Positions 8,926-15,317 of a stretch of 20,470 nt of DNA are shown one piece after another. The position numbers and the translations under genes are program-made. Each line of letters begins with the position of its first letter. Position 1 is the stretch's first letter. A model generated the notes under the pieces. It searched no databases. It was not told where the DNA came from and saw only the letters and a program-made list of their open reading frames with translations. The stretch is taken from positions 1 to 20,470 of the forward strand of contig JASIGD010000538.1 in NCBI GenBank assembly GCA_030045295.1. Direction: 5' to 3'. The DNA is from Streptosporangiaceae bacterium (lineage in GTDB: Bacteria; Actinomycetota; Actinomycetes; Streptosporangiales; Streptosporangiaceae).

Positions 8926-9687
8926 TCAGCCCAGCTGGACAGAGCGTTTGGCCAGGCCGCCCCAGAACCCCTCGATCACCGGGCGCTGCCCGGCGAGATC
9001 GGATTCGCCCGCGCCCAGGGTGACGAACAGCGGAGCGAAGTGCTCGGTCCGCGGGTGCGCGGTGCGCGCGGCCGGCGCCTTGCTGGCGAAGTCAAGCAGC
9101 GCGTCCACGTTGCCGTCCTGCAGCATGCGCCGCCCCCAGTCGTCGAACTCGCGCGACCACGCCGGAACCGGACCCTCGAACACGAACTCCCGCAGGTTGT
9201 GAGTGAAAAAGCCGCTGCCCATGACCAGCACGCCCTCATCGCGCAGCGGGGCGAGCTTGCGGCCCAGCTCCATCAGCTGGCGCGGATCAAGCGTCGGCAT
9301 GGACAGCTGGAGAACCGGAATGTCGGCATCCGGGTACATCTCGACCAGCGGTACGTAGGCACCGTGGTCCAGGCCGCGTTCCGCGTGCTCATGCACTTGT
9401 CCGCCGAGCAGCCTGCGCACCGACTCAGCCAGCCCGGGCGCGCCGGGCGCCGGATAGGTGACCTCGTAGTAGTGCTTGGGGAAGCCCCAGAAATCGTAGT
9501 AAAGCGGGACGGTGCGCGTCGCGCTCACCAGGACCGGGGCGTTTTCCCAGTGCGCCGAGATCACCAGGATGGATTCCGGCCGCGGCAGCGCCGCGGCCCA
9601 GGCGGCTAGCTCCCCCGGCCAGATCGGGTCGTCGGCCAGCGGGGGCGCCCCGTGGCTCAGGTACACCGCCGGCATCCGGCTGCTCAT
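8926..9687 (-). CDS. Class III extradiol ring-cleavage dioxygenase (DODA/LigB type)
   Basis: The 253-residue product resembles 4,5-DOPA dioxygenase-like (YgiD-type) enzymes, which open catecholic rings beside a hydroxyl using a metal held by histidines. Family features are MPAVYLSHGAPPL with the first metal His, ILVISAHWEN with the second, LDHGAYVPLVEMYP with the conserved Asp-His, VLVMGSGFFTHNLREF, and the C-terminal TEHFAPLFVTLGAG. I start at ATG 9687 because TACCAT lies six bases upstream, consistent with a leaderless mRNA. A GTG at 9717 would add ten residues. It is divergent from the PHP gene and lies 69 bp upstream of gltA on the same strand, perhaps in the same regulatory neighbourhood. 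The true substrate is unknown. Confidence 0.9.
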   Translation of the reverse strand: MSSRMPAVYLSHGAPPLADDPIWPGELAAWAAALPRPESILVISAHWENAPVLVSATRTVPLYYDFWGFPKHYYEVTYPAPGAPGLAESVRRLLGGQVHEHAERGLDHGAYVPLVEMYPDADIPVLQLSMPTLDPRQLMELGRKLAPLRDEGVLVMGSGFFTHNLREFVFEGPVPAWSREFDDWGRRMLQDGNVDALLDFASKAPAARTAHPRTEHFAPLFVTLGAGESDLAGQRPVIEGFWGGLAKRSVQLG

Positions 9688-9693
9688 CGCCTC

Positions 9694-9699
9694 ATGGTA
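9694..9699 (-). promoter_or_regulatory. -10 element TACCAT, leaderless start of the dioxygenase gene
   Basis: On the minus strand TACCAT is followed by GAGGCG and then ATG. The purine-rich GAGG is too close (two bases) to act as a Shine-Dalgarno, so the -10 reading is preferred. Confidence 0.45.
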
Positions 9700-9771
9700 A
9701 CCGCCGCCTGCTGGCACGGATCCGCGGATGGCGCTGGGATGCCGACGGGACGACCAGGGTAAAGACCATGA

Positions 9772-10776
9772 GTGGACCCGGTGCAGGCGCTGCGGCAGAT
9801 CGCGTTCGAGCTGGAACGGGGCAGCGCGCCTACGTACCGCGTGCGGGCGTTCAGAAGGGCGGCCGCGGTGCTTGACGCCCTGCCGCCAGGTGAGCTTGAG
9901 CGGCTGGCGGCCGCGGGCACGCTGGAGGCGCTGCCGGGCATTGGCGCGACCACCGCCCAGGTCGTCACCGAGGCCGCGAGCGGGCGCCAGCCGACCTACC
10001 TGGTCCGGCTGCTGGAGGAGCAGCCGTCATCGGAGCACGACGCGCTGCGCGCGGCGCTGCGCGGTGACTGCCACACGCACTCGGACTGGTCCGACGGCGG
10101 CAGCCCGCCGCTGGAGATGGCCGAGGCAGCACGCGAGCTGGGGCTCGAATGGATCGCGCTGACCGATCATTCGCCGCGGCTAACCGTGGCCAACGGGCTG
10201 TCCGCCGAGCGCCTGCGGACCCAGCTCGAGCTGGTCAGCCAGCTGAACGCCGAGCTGGTCCCGTTCCGCATCCTGACCGGGATCGAAGTCGACATCCTCG
10301 AGGACGGCTCGCTCGACCAGCGCGACGACCTACTCGGTGAGCTCGACGTAGTGGTGGCCAGCGTCCACTCCAAGCTCCGGATGCCTGCCGGGCCGATGAC
10401 GGACCGGATGGTCACCGCGATCGCCAACCGGCACGTGGACGTGCTCGGTCACCTTACCGGCCGGATGCTGGGAGGCCGCGCCCGCAGGCCGGAGTCGGCC
10501 TTCGATCACGACGCGGTCTTCGCGGCGTGCCGCGAGCACGGCGTCGCGGTGGAGATCAACTGCCGGCCAGAGCGCCAGGACCCGCCGGACCGGCTGCTGC
10601 GGCTCGCGGCCGAGGCAGGCTGCCTGTTCGCGATCGACACCGACGCGCACGCGCCGGGCCAGCTGGACTGGCTGGGGAACGGTACCGCCCGGGCCGAAAA
10701 GGCAGGCATCACGCCGGACCGGGTGATCAACAGCCGCGGCGCGGACGAGGTAGTCGCGGCACCGTGGAAGCGATGA
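9772..10776 (+). CDS. PHP-domain phosphoesterase with N-terminal helix-hairpin-helix (PolX-like without the polymerase domain)
   Basis: Residues 1-75 resemble the 8-kDa/helix-hairpin-helix part of family X DNA polymerases: TYRVRAFRRAAAVLDALP, then LEALPGIGATTAQVV as the hairpin motif. Residues 98-325 are a PHP metallo-phosphoesterase with all the expected ligands: His101 and His103 in CHTHSDWSDG, Asp132-His133 in LTDHS, Glu172 in GIEVD, His199 in ASVHSK, His227 in LGHLTGR, and Asp289/Asp291/His293 in IDTDAHA. Full PolX enzymes also carry a polymerase palm between these parts; it is absent here. Such proteins probably act on DNA or nucleotide ends, though the substrate is unproven. The GTG start lacks a good Shine-Dalgarno; TAAAGA lies six bases upstream. 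A strong hairpin follows the gene. Confidence 0.9.
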   Translation: MDPVQALRQIAFELERGSAPTYRVRAFRRAAAVLDALPPGELERLAAAGTLEALPGIGATTAQVVTEAASGRQPTYLVRLLEEQPSSEHDALRAALRGDCHTHSDWSDGGSPPLEMAEAARELGLEWIALTDHSPRLTVANGLSAERLRTQLELVSQLNAELVPFRILTGIEVDILEDGSLDQRDDLLGELDVVVASVHSKLRMPAGPMTDRMVTAIANRHVDVLGHLTGRMLGGRARRPESAFDHDAVFAACREHGVAVEINCRPERQDPPDRLLRLAAEAGCLFAIDTDAHAPGQLDWLGNGTARAEKAGITPDRVINSRGADEVVAAPWKR

Positions 10777-10813
10777 CCTAGCCCGGCAGCCCACGCGGAT
10801 AGACCCGGTAAAC

Positions 10814-10860
10814 CACCGCCTGCCGCCACCATTCGGCGCTGGCGGCGGCAGGACGCGGTG
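10814..10860 (+). terminator. Strong GC hairpin after the PHP gene
   Basis: CACCGC plus CTGCCGCC (10814-10827) pairs with GGCGGCAG (10844-10851) and GCGGTG (10855-10860), with a 3-base bulge. This gives about 14 bp of stem 38 bases after the stop. There is no U tract, as is usual for actinobacterial terminators. Confidence 0.6.
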
Positions 10861-10913
10861 ACCCGTCGGGGCAAGGAGGCCTTGTCAGCGCGCGACGGGA
10901 ACCTCCGGGCCGT

Positions 10914-10931
10914 ATTGATGGAACGATCAAT
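10914..10931. promoter_or_regulatory. Operator-like palindrome upstream of the tandem LacI gene
   Basis: ATTGAT (10914-10919), six bases, ATCAAT (10926-10931) form an 18-bp inverted repeat in an AT-rich island of a GC-rich gap. A TATAGA box follows at 10934-10939. LacI-type regulators commonly bind such palindromes near their own promoters, so autoregulation is a reasonable guess. CAAGG-AGG-CCTTG at 10872-10884 is a second, shorter palindrome in this gap. Confidence 0.45.
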
Positions 10932-10984
10932 CGTATAGAAACGGCTGCGGTTGTCTGGTGTCAAGAGGTGACGCGCGTGGGCTG

Positions 10985-10990
10985 TACCGT
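10985..10990 (+). promoter_or_regulatory. -10 element TACCGT, possible leaderless start of the LacI-type gene
   Basis: TACCGT is followed by GAAAGG and then GTG 10997. GAAAGG touches the start codon and so is too close to be a ribosome binding site. Confidence 0.4.
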
Positions 10991-10996
10991 GAAAGG

Positions 10997-13015
10997 GTGA
11001 CCAGGTCTCCATCGGGCCAGGCCAGAGCGGCTGCCACGGGTCAGGTAACGATTCAGGATGTCGCCCGCGCCGCCGGCGTGGGCAGGCAGACCGTCTCGAA
11101 TGTGCTCAATGGCAGCGGCCGGGTGGGCGAGGCGGCACGGGCCAGGGTGCTCGAGGCAGCGGCCGCGCTGGGATATCAGCCGCACCACGGCGCCCGGAGC
11201 CTGCGCTCGCGCCGGACCAGGCAGGTCGCGTACGTGCTGCCGCGCGTCCAGCTGTTCCCCGGCAACTACATCATGCAGCAGTTCTTGCGGGCGCTCGCGG
11301 CGGCGAGCGGCCGCCAGGGCTACAGCATGATGGTGGTCGTTCCGGACGGCGACCCACGCGACGAGATGCGCCGCCTTATCGCCAGCCGGAGCGTGGACGC
11401 CTTCCTGCTCTCGGACATGCAACTCGACGACCCGCGCGTGATCCTGCTGGCCGAGGCGGGAATGCCGTTCGCCTGCTTCGGCCGGACCGGCCCCGCGCTC
11501 CCGCAGTCCTGGGTCGACATCGACAATCACGCGGCGGTCGCCGCAGCCGTCGGGCACGTCCTGGCCAGCGGGTACAGGCGCGTGGCGTTCGTCGGCTACC
11601 GCTCGTCGAGCTACTGGGATCTCGAGCGGGCCGCCGGGTTCAGGGCCGCGCTGGCCCGTCACGGCGTGCCCGCCGACCAGGCTGAGACGCTGCTGGTGGA
11701 CGAGGCCAGCGCCCGCAGGAGGATCCGGTCGCTGCTCGCCGGCGCTCGCCTGGGCACCCGACCGGACGCCATCGTGACCGGCAGCGACAGGCTGGCCGCC
11801 GTCATCTACGGGGTGGCCGGGGAACTGCGGCTGCGGATCGGCCGTGATCTCGGCGTCACCGGCTTCGACGGGTGCATCGCCGCTGGCCTGCTGGACCCGA
11901 CGCTGACGAGCATCGCCATCCCGGTCGACGACATCGCCGGGCGCGTGGTGGCCCGGGCGCTGCGCCAGGTCAACGACGGGCCTGACCGGTCCCCGGGCGA
12001 ACTGGTGGAGGCATCCCTGCGGGTGGGCGAGAGCACCGGCGGTGACCAGCGCCTGGTTCAGGCTCCGGACGACCGGACGATGCGGGGCGACAACGGCGGC
12101 GCGCTAGTGCGGAAACGCTTCCATGGAACCGATCTTGCTTCGGGAACGCCGGCGCTGGTCCGCGGCACGCCGCACGCCGTGGCGGTCGTCGTCACCCACA
12201 TGACCAGGCCATCGGTCGTCGTCCGGATGGCCAGCGCGCTCGCGGTGCTGGCCGAGCAGGGCTACGACACGATCGTCTGCAACGTGGACACTCCGGTCGA
12301 GCGCGACCGGCAGCTGGACGCGCTGCTGCCCACGCACCGCGCCGATGGGGTACTGGCGATCAGCCTGCCGTTGTCCCGCGAGCAGCTGGCACAGTTCACC
12401 CGGACGGGGGTAGCGCTGGTCAGCGTGGACGCGGCCGTGGCCGGGGTTCCGCAGACGGTCATCGACAACGTGGCGGGCGGGCGGCTGGCCACCGATCATC
12501 TCATCGGGCTGGGGCACCGCCGGATCGGCTTCGTCGGCGACGCGGCGTTCGCCAAGCCCCCGGGCGGCCTGGGCTTCACCTCTTCTGCGGACCGGCTGCG
12601 AGGATACCGGCAGGCCCTGGCCGCGGCGGGTATCAGCTTCGAGGCCGGCCTGGTCCGGCGCGGCGAGCATGACGCGGCGACGGCGGCCGAGCACGCCGCG
12701 CAGCTGCTGAAGTCCGCCGATCCCCCTTTGGCGATCTTTGCGGCCTCCGATACCCAGGCCAGCGGCGTGCTCGCGGCGGCGGACCGGCTCGGCGTGCCGG
12801 TACCGGACCAGCTGTCGGTCATCGGTTTCGATGACATCGAGTCGGCGGCCTTCCTCGGCCTCAGCACGGTGCATCAGCCGCTGGAACGCAGCGGAGCGGA
12901 GGGTGCCCGACGGCTGTGCGCGCTGTTGCGCGGCGAGCGGGTTATCCCGCGGCGCCAGGAACTGCCCATCGAGCTGGTGGCCCGGGCCACCACGGCGAGG
13001 CCCGGGAAGCCCTGA
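10997..13015 (+). CDS. LacI-family transcription regulator with two tandem ligand-binding domains
   Basis: The product is 672 residues, about twice the usual 330-350. Residues 18-43 are a LacI helix-turn-helix (TIQDVARAAGVGRQTVSNVL), followed by the hinge helix GARSLRSRRT (65-74). A first periplasmic-binding-type domain spans about 76-347, with VDIDN, SGYRRVAFVG and LGVTGFDG. A linker of about 45 residues carries no second helix-turn-helix. A second, more canonical domain spans about 392-663, with TVIDNVAGG, GLGHRRIGFVGD, LSVIGFDDIESA and LSTVHQPLERSG. The frame is uninterrupted. The start is uncertain: GTG 10958 would add 13 residues. The palindrome at 10914-10931 suggests autoregulation. 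It presumably senses sugars or polyols; ligands and targets are unknown. Both flanking genes belong to other families. Confidence 0.92.
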   Translation: MTRSPSGQARAAATGQVTIQDVARAAGVGRQTVSNVLNGSGRVGEAARARVLEAAAALGYQPHHGARSLRSRRTRQVAYVLPRVQLFPGNYIMQQFLRALAAASGRQGYSMMVVVPDGDPRDEMRRLIASRSVDAFLLSDMQLDDPRVILLAEAGMPFACFGRTGPALPQSWVDIDNHAAVAAAVGHVLASGYRRVAFVGYRSSSYWDLERAAGFRAALARHGVPADQAETLLVDEASARRRIRSLLAGARLGTRPDAIVTGSDRLAAVIYGVAGELRLRIGRDLGVTGFDGCIAAGLLDPTLTSIAIPVDDIAGRVVARALRQVNDGPDRSPGELVEASLRVGESTGGDQRLVQAPDDRTMRGDNGGALVRKRFHGTDLASGTPALVRGTPHAVAVVVTHMTRPSVVVRMASALAVLAEQGYDTIVCNVDTPVERDRQLDALLPTHRADGVLAISLPLSREQLAQFTRTGVALVSVDAAVAGVPQTVIDNVAGGRLATDHLIGLGHRRIGFVGDAAFAKPPGGLGFTSSADRLRGYRQALAAAGISFEAGLVRRGEHDAATAAEHAAQLLKSADPPLAIFAASDTQASGVLAAADRLGVPVPDQLSVIGFDDIESAAFLGLSTVHQPLERSGAEGARRLCALLRGERVIPRRQELPIELVARATTARPGKP

Positions 13016-13038
13016 AGCAGCGCCCCGGACTGCAGCTC

Positions 13039-13055
13039 GCCAGGCCGCGTCTGGC
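13039..13055. terminator. Small hairpin between convergent genes
   Basis: GCCAG, seven bases, CTGGC sits in the 58-bp gap between the ends of the LacI-type gene and the maleylpyruvate-isomerase-like gene. Only 5 bp of stem and no U tract, so support is modest. Confidence 0.3.
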
Positions 13056-13073
13056 CGATCCCCTGGCCGCGAC

Positions 13074-13835
13074 TCAGAACGGGACGATGGTGGTGAGTAG
13101 TCCGGCGGCGGGGGCACGGCCGGCCAGCGTACGGCAGAACTCGACCGCGTCGAGCGAAACGCACTCGGCTCCGCGGGGGCCGCTCGCGTAGATCCCGCCG
13201 GCCGGGCCGGCGAGATCGGCCACGAACGGCTGGCCGTGACGGCGCGCCCATTCGGCGACGATGTCAGAGACGATGCGGCCGTCGTGGCCGGAGGTCAGCT
13301 CGACTGGCACGCTGGCGGCGCGGGACGCGTCGATCCGGTGCATCCACAAGTCCCGCAGGTAGATGGTGTCGATCAGGTAGCCGAGCCGCCAGGTCTCGTG
13401 GACCGGCCCGTCGACCTTGAGCCGGATGTTCTGTCGCGCGAGAGCCGGCACGCGGGTACGGCCCCGTATGGTCGCGGGCGCGACGGCCGTAAGCCGCTCG
13501 ATGATCTGCGCGGGGCTGAGGTAGGCGCGCTCGCGCACCTGCACGGCCGAAAGCGCGGCCTCGAGCGGGCCGCCGTGCTGCCTGCGGTAGAGCCGGGCGC
13601 GGCGAAGCTGGCGGACGTTCTCGCGCGCCGACGCGCCGGCCTCGCAGGCGCCCAGGACGTGCTGGTACATGGCGCGGACGTCCCAGGCCGGGCAGTCGGT
13701 CTGGGCGGCCCACGACGCGGCATCGAGCGATCGGAGCAGGGCCAGCGCCCGCTCGAGCTCGCGCGCTTGAAGGCCCATCGCGTCGGGGTGGGTCAGCGGC
13801 TTGATCGTGCTGACGTCGGTCGTCGTCATCGTCAT
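13074..13835 (-). CDS. Maleylpyruvate isomerase family, mycothiol-dependent-type enzyme (DinB fold)
   Basis: The 253-residue product shows the helical N-terminal domain of the mycothiol-dependent maleylpyruvate isomerase family: DAASWAAQTDCPAWDVRAMYQHVLG (about 38-62), with His59 as the expected first metal ligand, and YLRDLWMHRIDASRA (159-173), giving Asp162 and His166 as the later ligands. The family includes maleylpyruvate isomerase of gentisate breakdown and many mycothiol transferases of unknown substrate. It overlaps the TetR gene upstream by 4 bp (ATGA), with AAGGGG seven bases before the ATG, so the two are translated together and this is the likely target of that regulator. Whether it handles aromatic ring-fission products or detoxifies another compound is undetermined. 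Confidence 0.85.
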   Translation of the reverse strand: MTMTTTDVSTIKPLTHPDAMGLQARELERALALLRSLDAASWAAQTDCPAWDVRAMYQHVLGACEAGASARENVRQLRRARLYRRQHGGPLEAALSAVQVRERAYLSPAQIIERLTAVAPATIRGRTRVPALARQNIRLKVDGPVHETWRLGYLIDTIYLRDLWMHRIDASRAASVPVELTSGHDGRIVSDIVAEWARRHGQPFVADLAGPAGGIYASGPRGAECVSLDAVEFCRTLAGRAPAAGLLTTIVPF

Positions 13836-14476
13836 GACGGAGCCCCTTCGGCTTGATCTGGGCTGGATTCAGGCTCGCGCTCGGCAGCCCGTCGGCAATG
13901 GCCGAGGAACATGGCCACGGACTCGTCGACCAGCCGGGTCCAGCGGTCGCCTCCGGGATCGTTGGCGAACTGCTGGCTCACGACGCCGGTGATCAGCGCG
14001 GTCCACAGGTCGAGATGGCGCGCTTCGGTGATTCCGTTCAGCGCCAGGAGTTCGGCGGCTCCTTGCAGAGCCCGCACGGCGGGCGCGTAGGACTGCGGCG
14101 AGGGTTCGAAGCCGGGCAGCGCGCGCTGGAACAGCAGCTGGTAGCGGGCCAGGTCAGTGAGGCAGAACCGGGCGTAGCGCCGCGCGGTGGCCACGAGCAG
14201 GTCGCGGGGATCCTCAGCGTCGTCGGTCGACTCGGCCATCCGGTCCGCGAACTCGGTGGCCGCCTCGCCGAACATCGCGTCGTAGATCGCGTTCTTGGAA
14301 TCGAAGTAGGCGTACACCGTGGGCGTGCTGATACCGGCACGGCGGGCCAGGTCACGCAGCGACCACCCGGATAGGCCTTCCTCCCGCGCCAGCGCCCAGG
14401 CGGCAGCGACGATGACGTCGCGCGCGGAGCGCCTGCGCGCTTCGCGCCACGGAGACGAGTCAGAGCTATTTATCAT
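13832..14476 (-). CDS. TetR/AcrR-family regulator
   Basis: The 214-residue product has the N-terminal TetR DNA-binding domain: VIVAAAWALAREEGLSGWSL, then the helix-turn-helix LRDLARRAGISTPTVYAYFDSK (40-61) and the usual AIYDAMF. The C-terminal half is helical and presumably binds a small ligand; ITGVVSQQFANDPGG resembles the dimer helix region seen in many actinobacterial members. It is the first gene of an operon with the maleylpyruvate-isomerase-like enzyme. The upstream gap is strikingly AT-rich for this genome and holds TTGACA and an 18-bp palindrome, so self-repression is likely. There is no Shine-Dalgarno before the ATG; the mRNA may have a very short leader. Confidence 0.92.
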   Translation of the reverse strand: MINSSDSSPWREARRRSARDVIVAAAWALAREEGLSGWSLRDLARRAGISTPTVYAYFDSKNAIYDAMFGEAATEFADRMAESTDDAEDPRDLLVATARRYARFCLTDLARYQLLFQRALPGFEPSPQSYAPAVRALQGAAELLALNGITEARHLDLWTALITGVVSQQFANDPGGDRWTRLVDESVAMFLGHCRRAAEREPESSPDQAEGAPS

Positions 14477-14484
14477 CGATCGAA

Positions 14485-14513
14485 ATTTTTGTACATCGTT
14501 AAAGTAATGTCAA
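14485..14513 (-). promoter_or_regulatory. Promoter and palindromic operator of the TetR operon
   Basis: On the minus strand TTGACA (14513-14508) is followed after 17 bases by AAAAAT (14490-14485), eight bases before the ATG. Inside it, ACAT at 14493-14496 and ATGT at 14507-14510 form an inverted repeat with a 10-base centre that overlaps the -35 box, a typical place for a TetR repressor site. Confidence 0.5.
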
Positions 14514-14702
14514 CACCCGTCAGGATTTCGTGCGCCTCGGCCCGGCGCACTCTGGTGGCACCGGTCGAGGAGACCTCGCCGGCGGCCGATAGCGCCGGCT
14601 GGGGGGGACCTCGCCCGCGGCGGACGGCGTGCGGCTGATGCGCCAGCCGTTACCCTGTCGGAAATCCGCGCCCGGCAGCAGAAGCGGCCCGCCCTTATGA
14701 CG

Positions 14703-14708
14703 GGAGGT
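14703..14708 (+). promoter_or_regulatory. Ribosome binding site GGAGGT choosing the second ATG
   Basis: GGAGGT is seven to eight bases before ATG 14715 but lies inside the reading frame that would start at ATG 14697, which itself has no ribosome binding site. The shorter protein is therefore preferred. Confidence 0.7.
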
Positions 14709-14714
14709 CACGTC

Positions 14715-15254
14715 ATGACCATCTACCAGCACATACGCCATCCGCACATAGCCTCGCGGCGAGCTGACCGGCCGGTGAAGGTGGCTGATTTCCTGCCGCG
14801 CGGGTCGGCCGTCAACAGGTTCAACACCAAGGTCGCGATCCTGATAACGCGAGGGGTGGGCAGCATGTGGTGCGCCTACCTCTTTGCGCTGTTCGACCTG
14901 ATCAGCCTTCCTGCTGCGATCCGCGCAGGCGCGTCGGCGGTTGTTACGTGGGTAGCCCAGACGTTCTTGCAGCTAGTATTGTTGTCCGTGATCATGGTGG
15001 GACAGAACGTGCAGGGTGCCGCGGCTGACAAACGCGCAGAGGCGACCTACCACGACGCGAGCGCGACCTTGCACGAAGTGGCGCACGTGCAGGGGCACCT
15101 GGCCGCCCAGGACGTGCTGCTGACCCGGATCGCGCAGAAGATCGGCCTCGATCCGGTACCTGTCATCGATGCCCCGCCCGACGAGCTGACCTGGCCCAGC
15201 GATCAGGCCACCGCACCCGATGACGAAACCGAATGCGAGGACGCCGACTCCTGA
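14715..15254 (+). CDS. Small two-helix membrane protein of unknown function (actinobacterial, DUF1003-like)
   Basis: The 179-residue product has a basic N-terminus, two predicted membrane helices (about 46-69, MWCAYLFALFDLISLPA; and 74-96, VVTWVAQTFLQLVLLSVIMV), then a charged helical region DKRAEATYHDASATLHEV (about 105-122) that could form a coiled coil, and a very acidic C-terminus ending DETECEDADS. There is no signal peptide. The motif WVAQTFLQLVLL-x6-GQNVQ followed by an acidic/basic helix recurs, to my recollection, in uncharacterised actinobacterial proteins resembling DUF1003. It is divergent from the TetR operon and convergent with gltX. Function unknown. Confidence 0.8.
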   Translation: MTIYQHIRHPHIASRRADRPVKVADFLPRGSAVNRFNTKVAILITRGVGSMWCAYLFALFDLISLPAAIRAGASAVVTWVAQTFLQLVLLSVIMVGQNVQGAAADKRAEATYHDASATLHEVAHVQGHLAAQDVLLTRIAQKIGLDPVPVIDAPPDELTWPSDQATAPDDETECEDADS

Positions 15255-15296
15255 CCGGGTTGCGGCCTGGGCGGGCCAGGCCGCGGACTCCTGACC
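15246..15296. repeat. 11-bp direct repeat framing a hairpin
   Basis: GACTCCTGACC occurs at 15246-15256, including the stop codon of the membrane-protein gene, and again at 15286-15296. The perfect hairpin at 15262-15284 lies between the copies. Confidence 0.7.
15262..15284. terminator. Bidirectional terminator-like hairpin between convergent genes
   Basis: GCGGCCTGG, five bases, CCAGGCCGC is a perfect 9-bp stem placed 7 bp after the stop of the membrane protein and 33 bp from the end of gltX. It has no U tract on either strand. Confidence 0.65.
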
Positions 15297-15317
15297 CGGC
15301 TCAGCGGAGCGGCCACG

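Noticed and set aside
14521..14702. GC-rich gap with two copies of a GACCTCGCC-like block and a GCCGGCG/CGCCGGC hairpin
   Set aside because: The repeats are imperfect, and no frame with a start and ribosome binding site or RNA-like fold of a known class could be defended.
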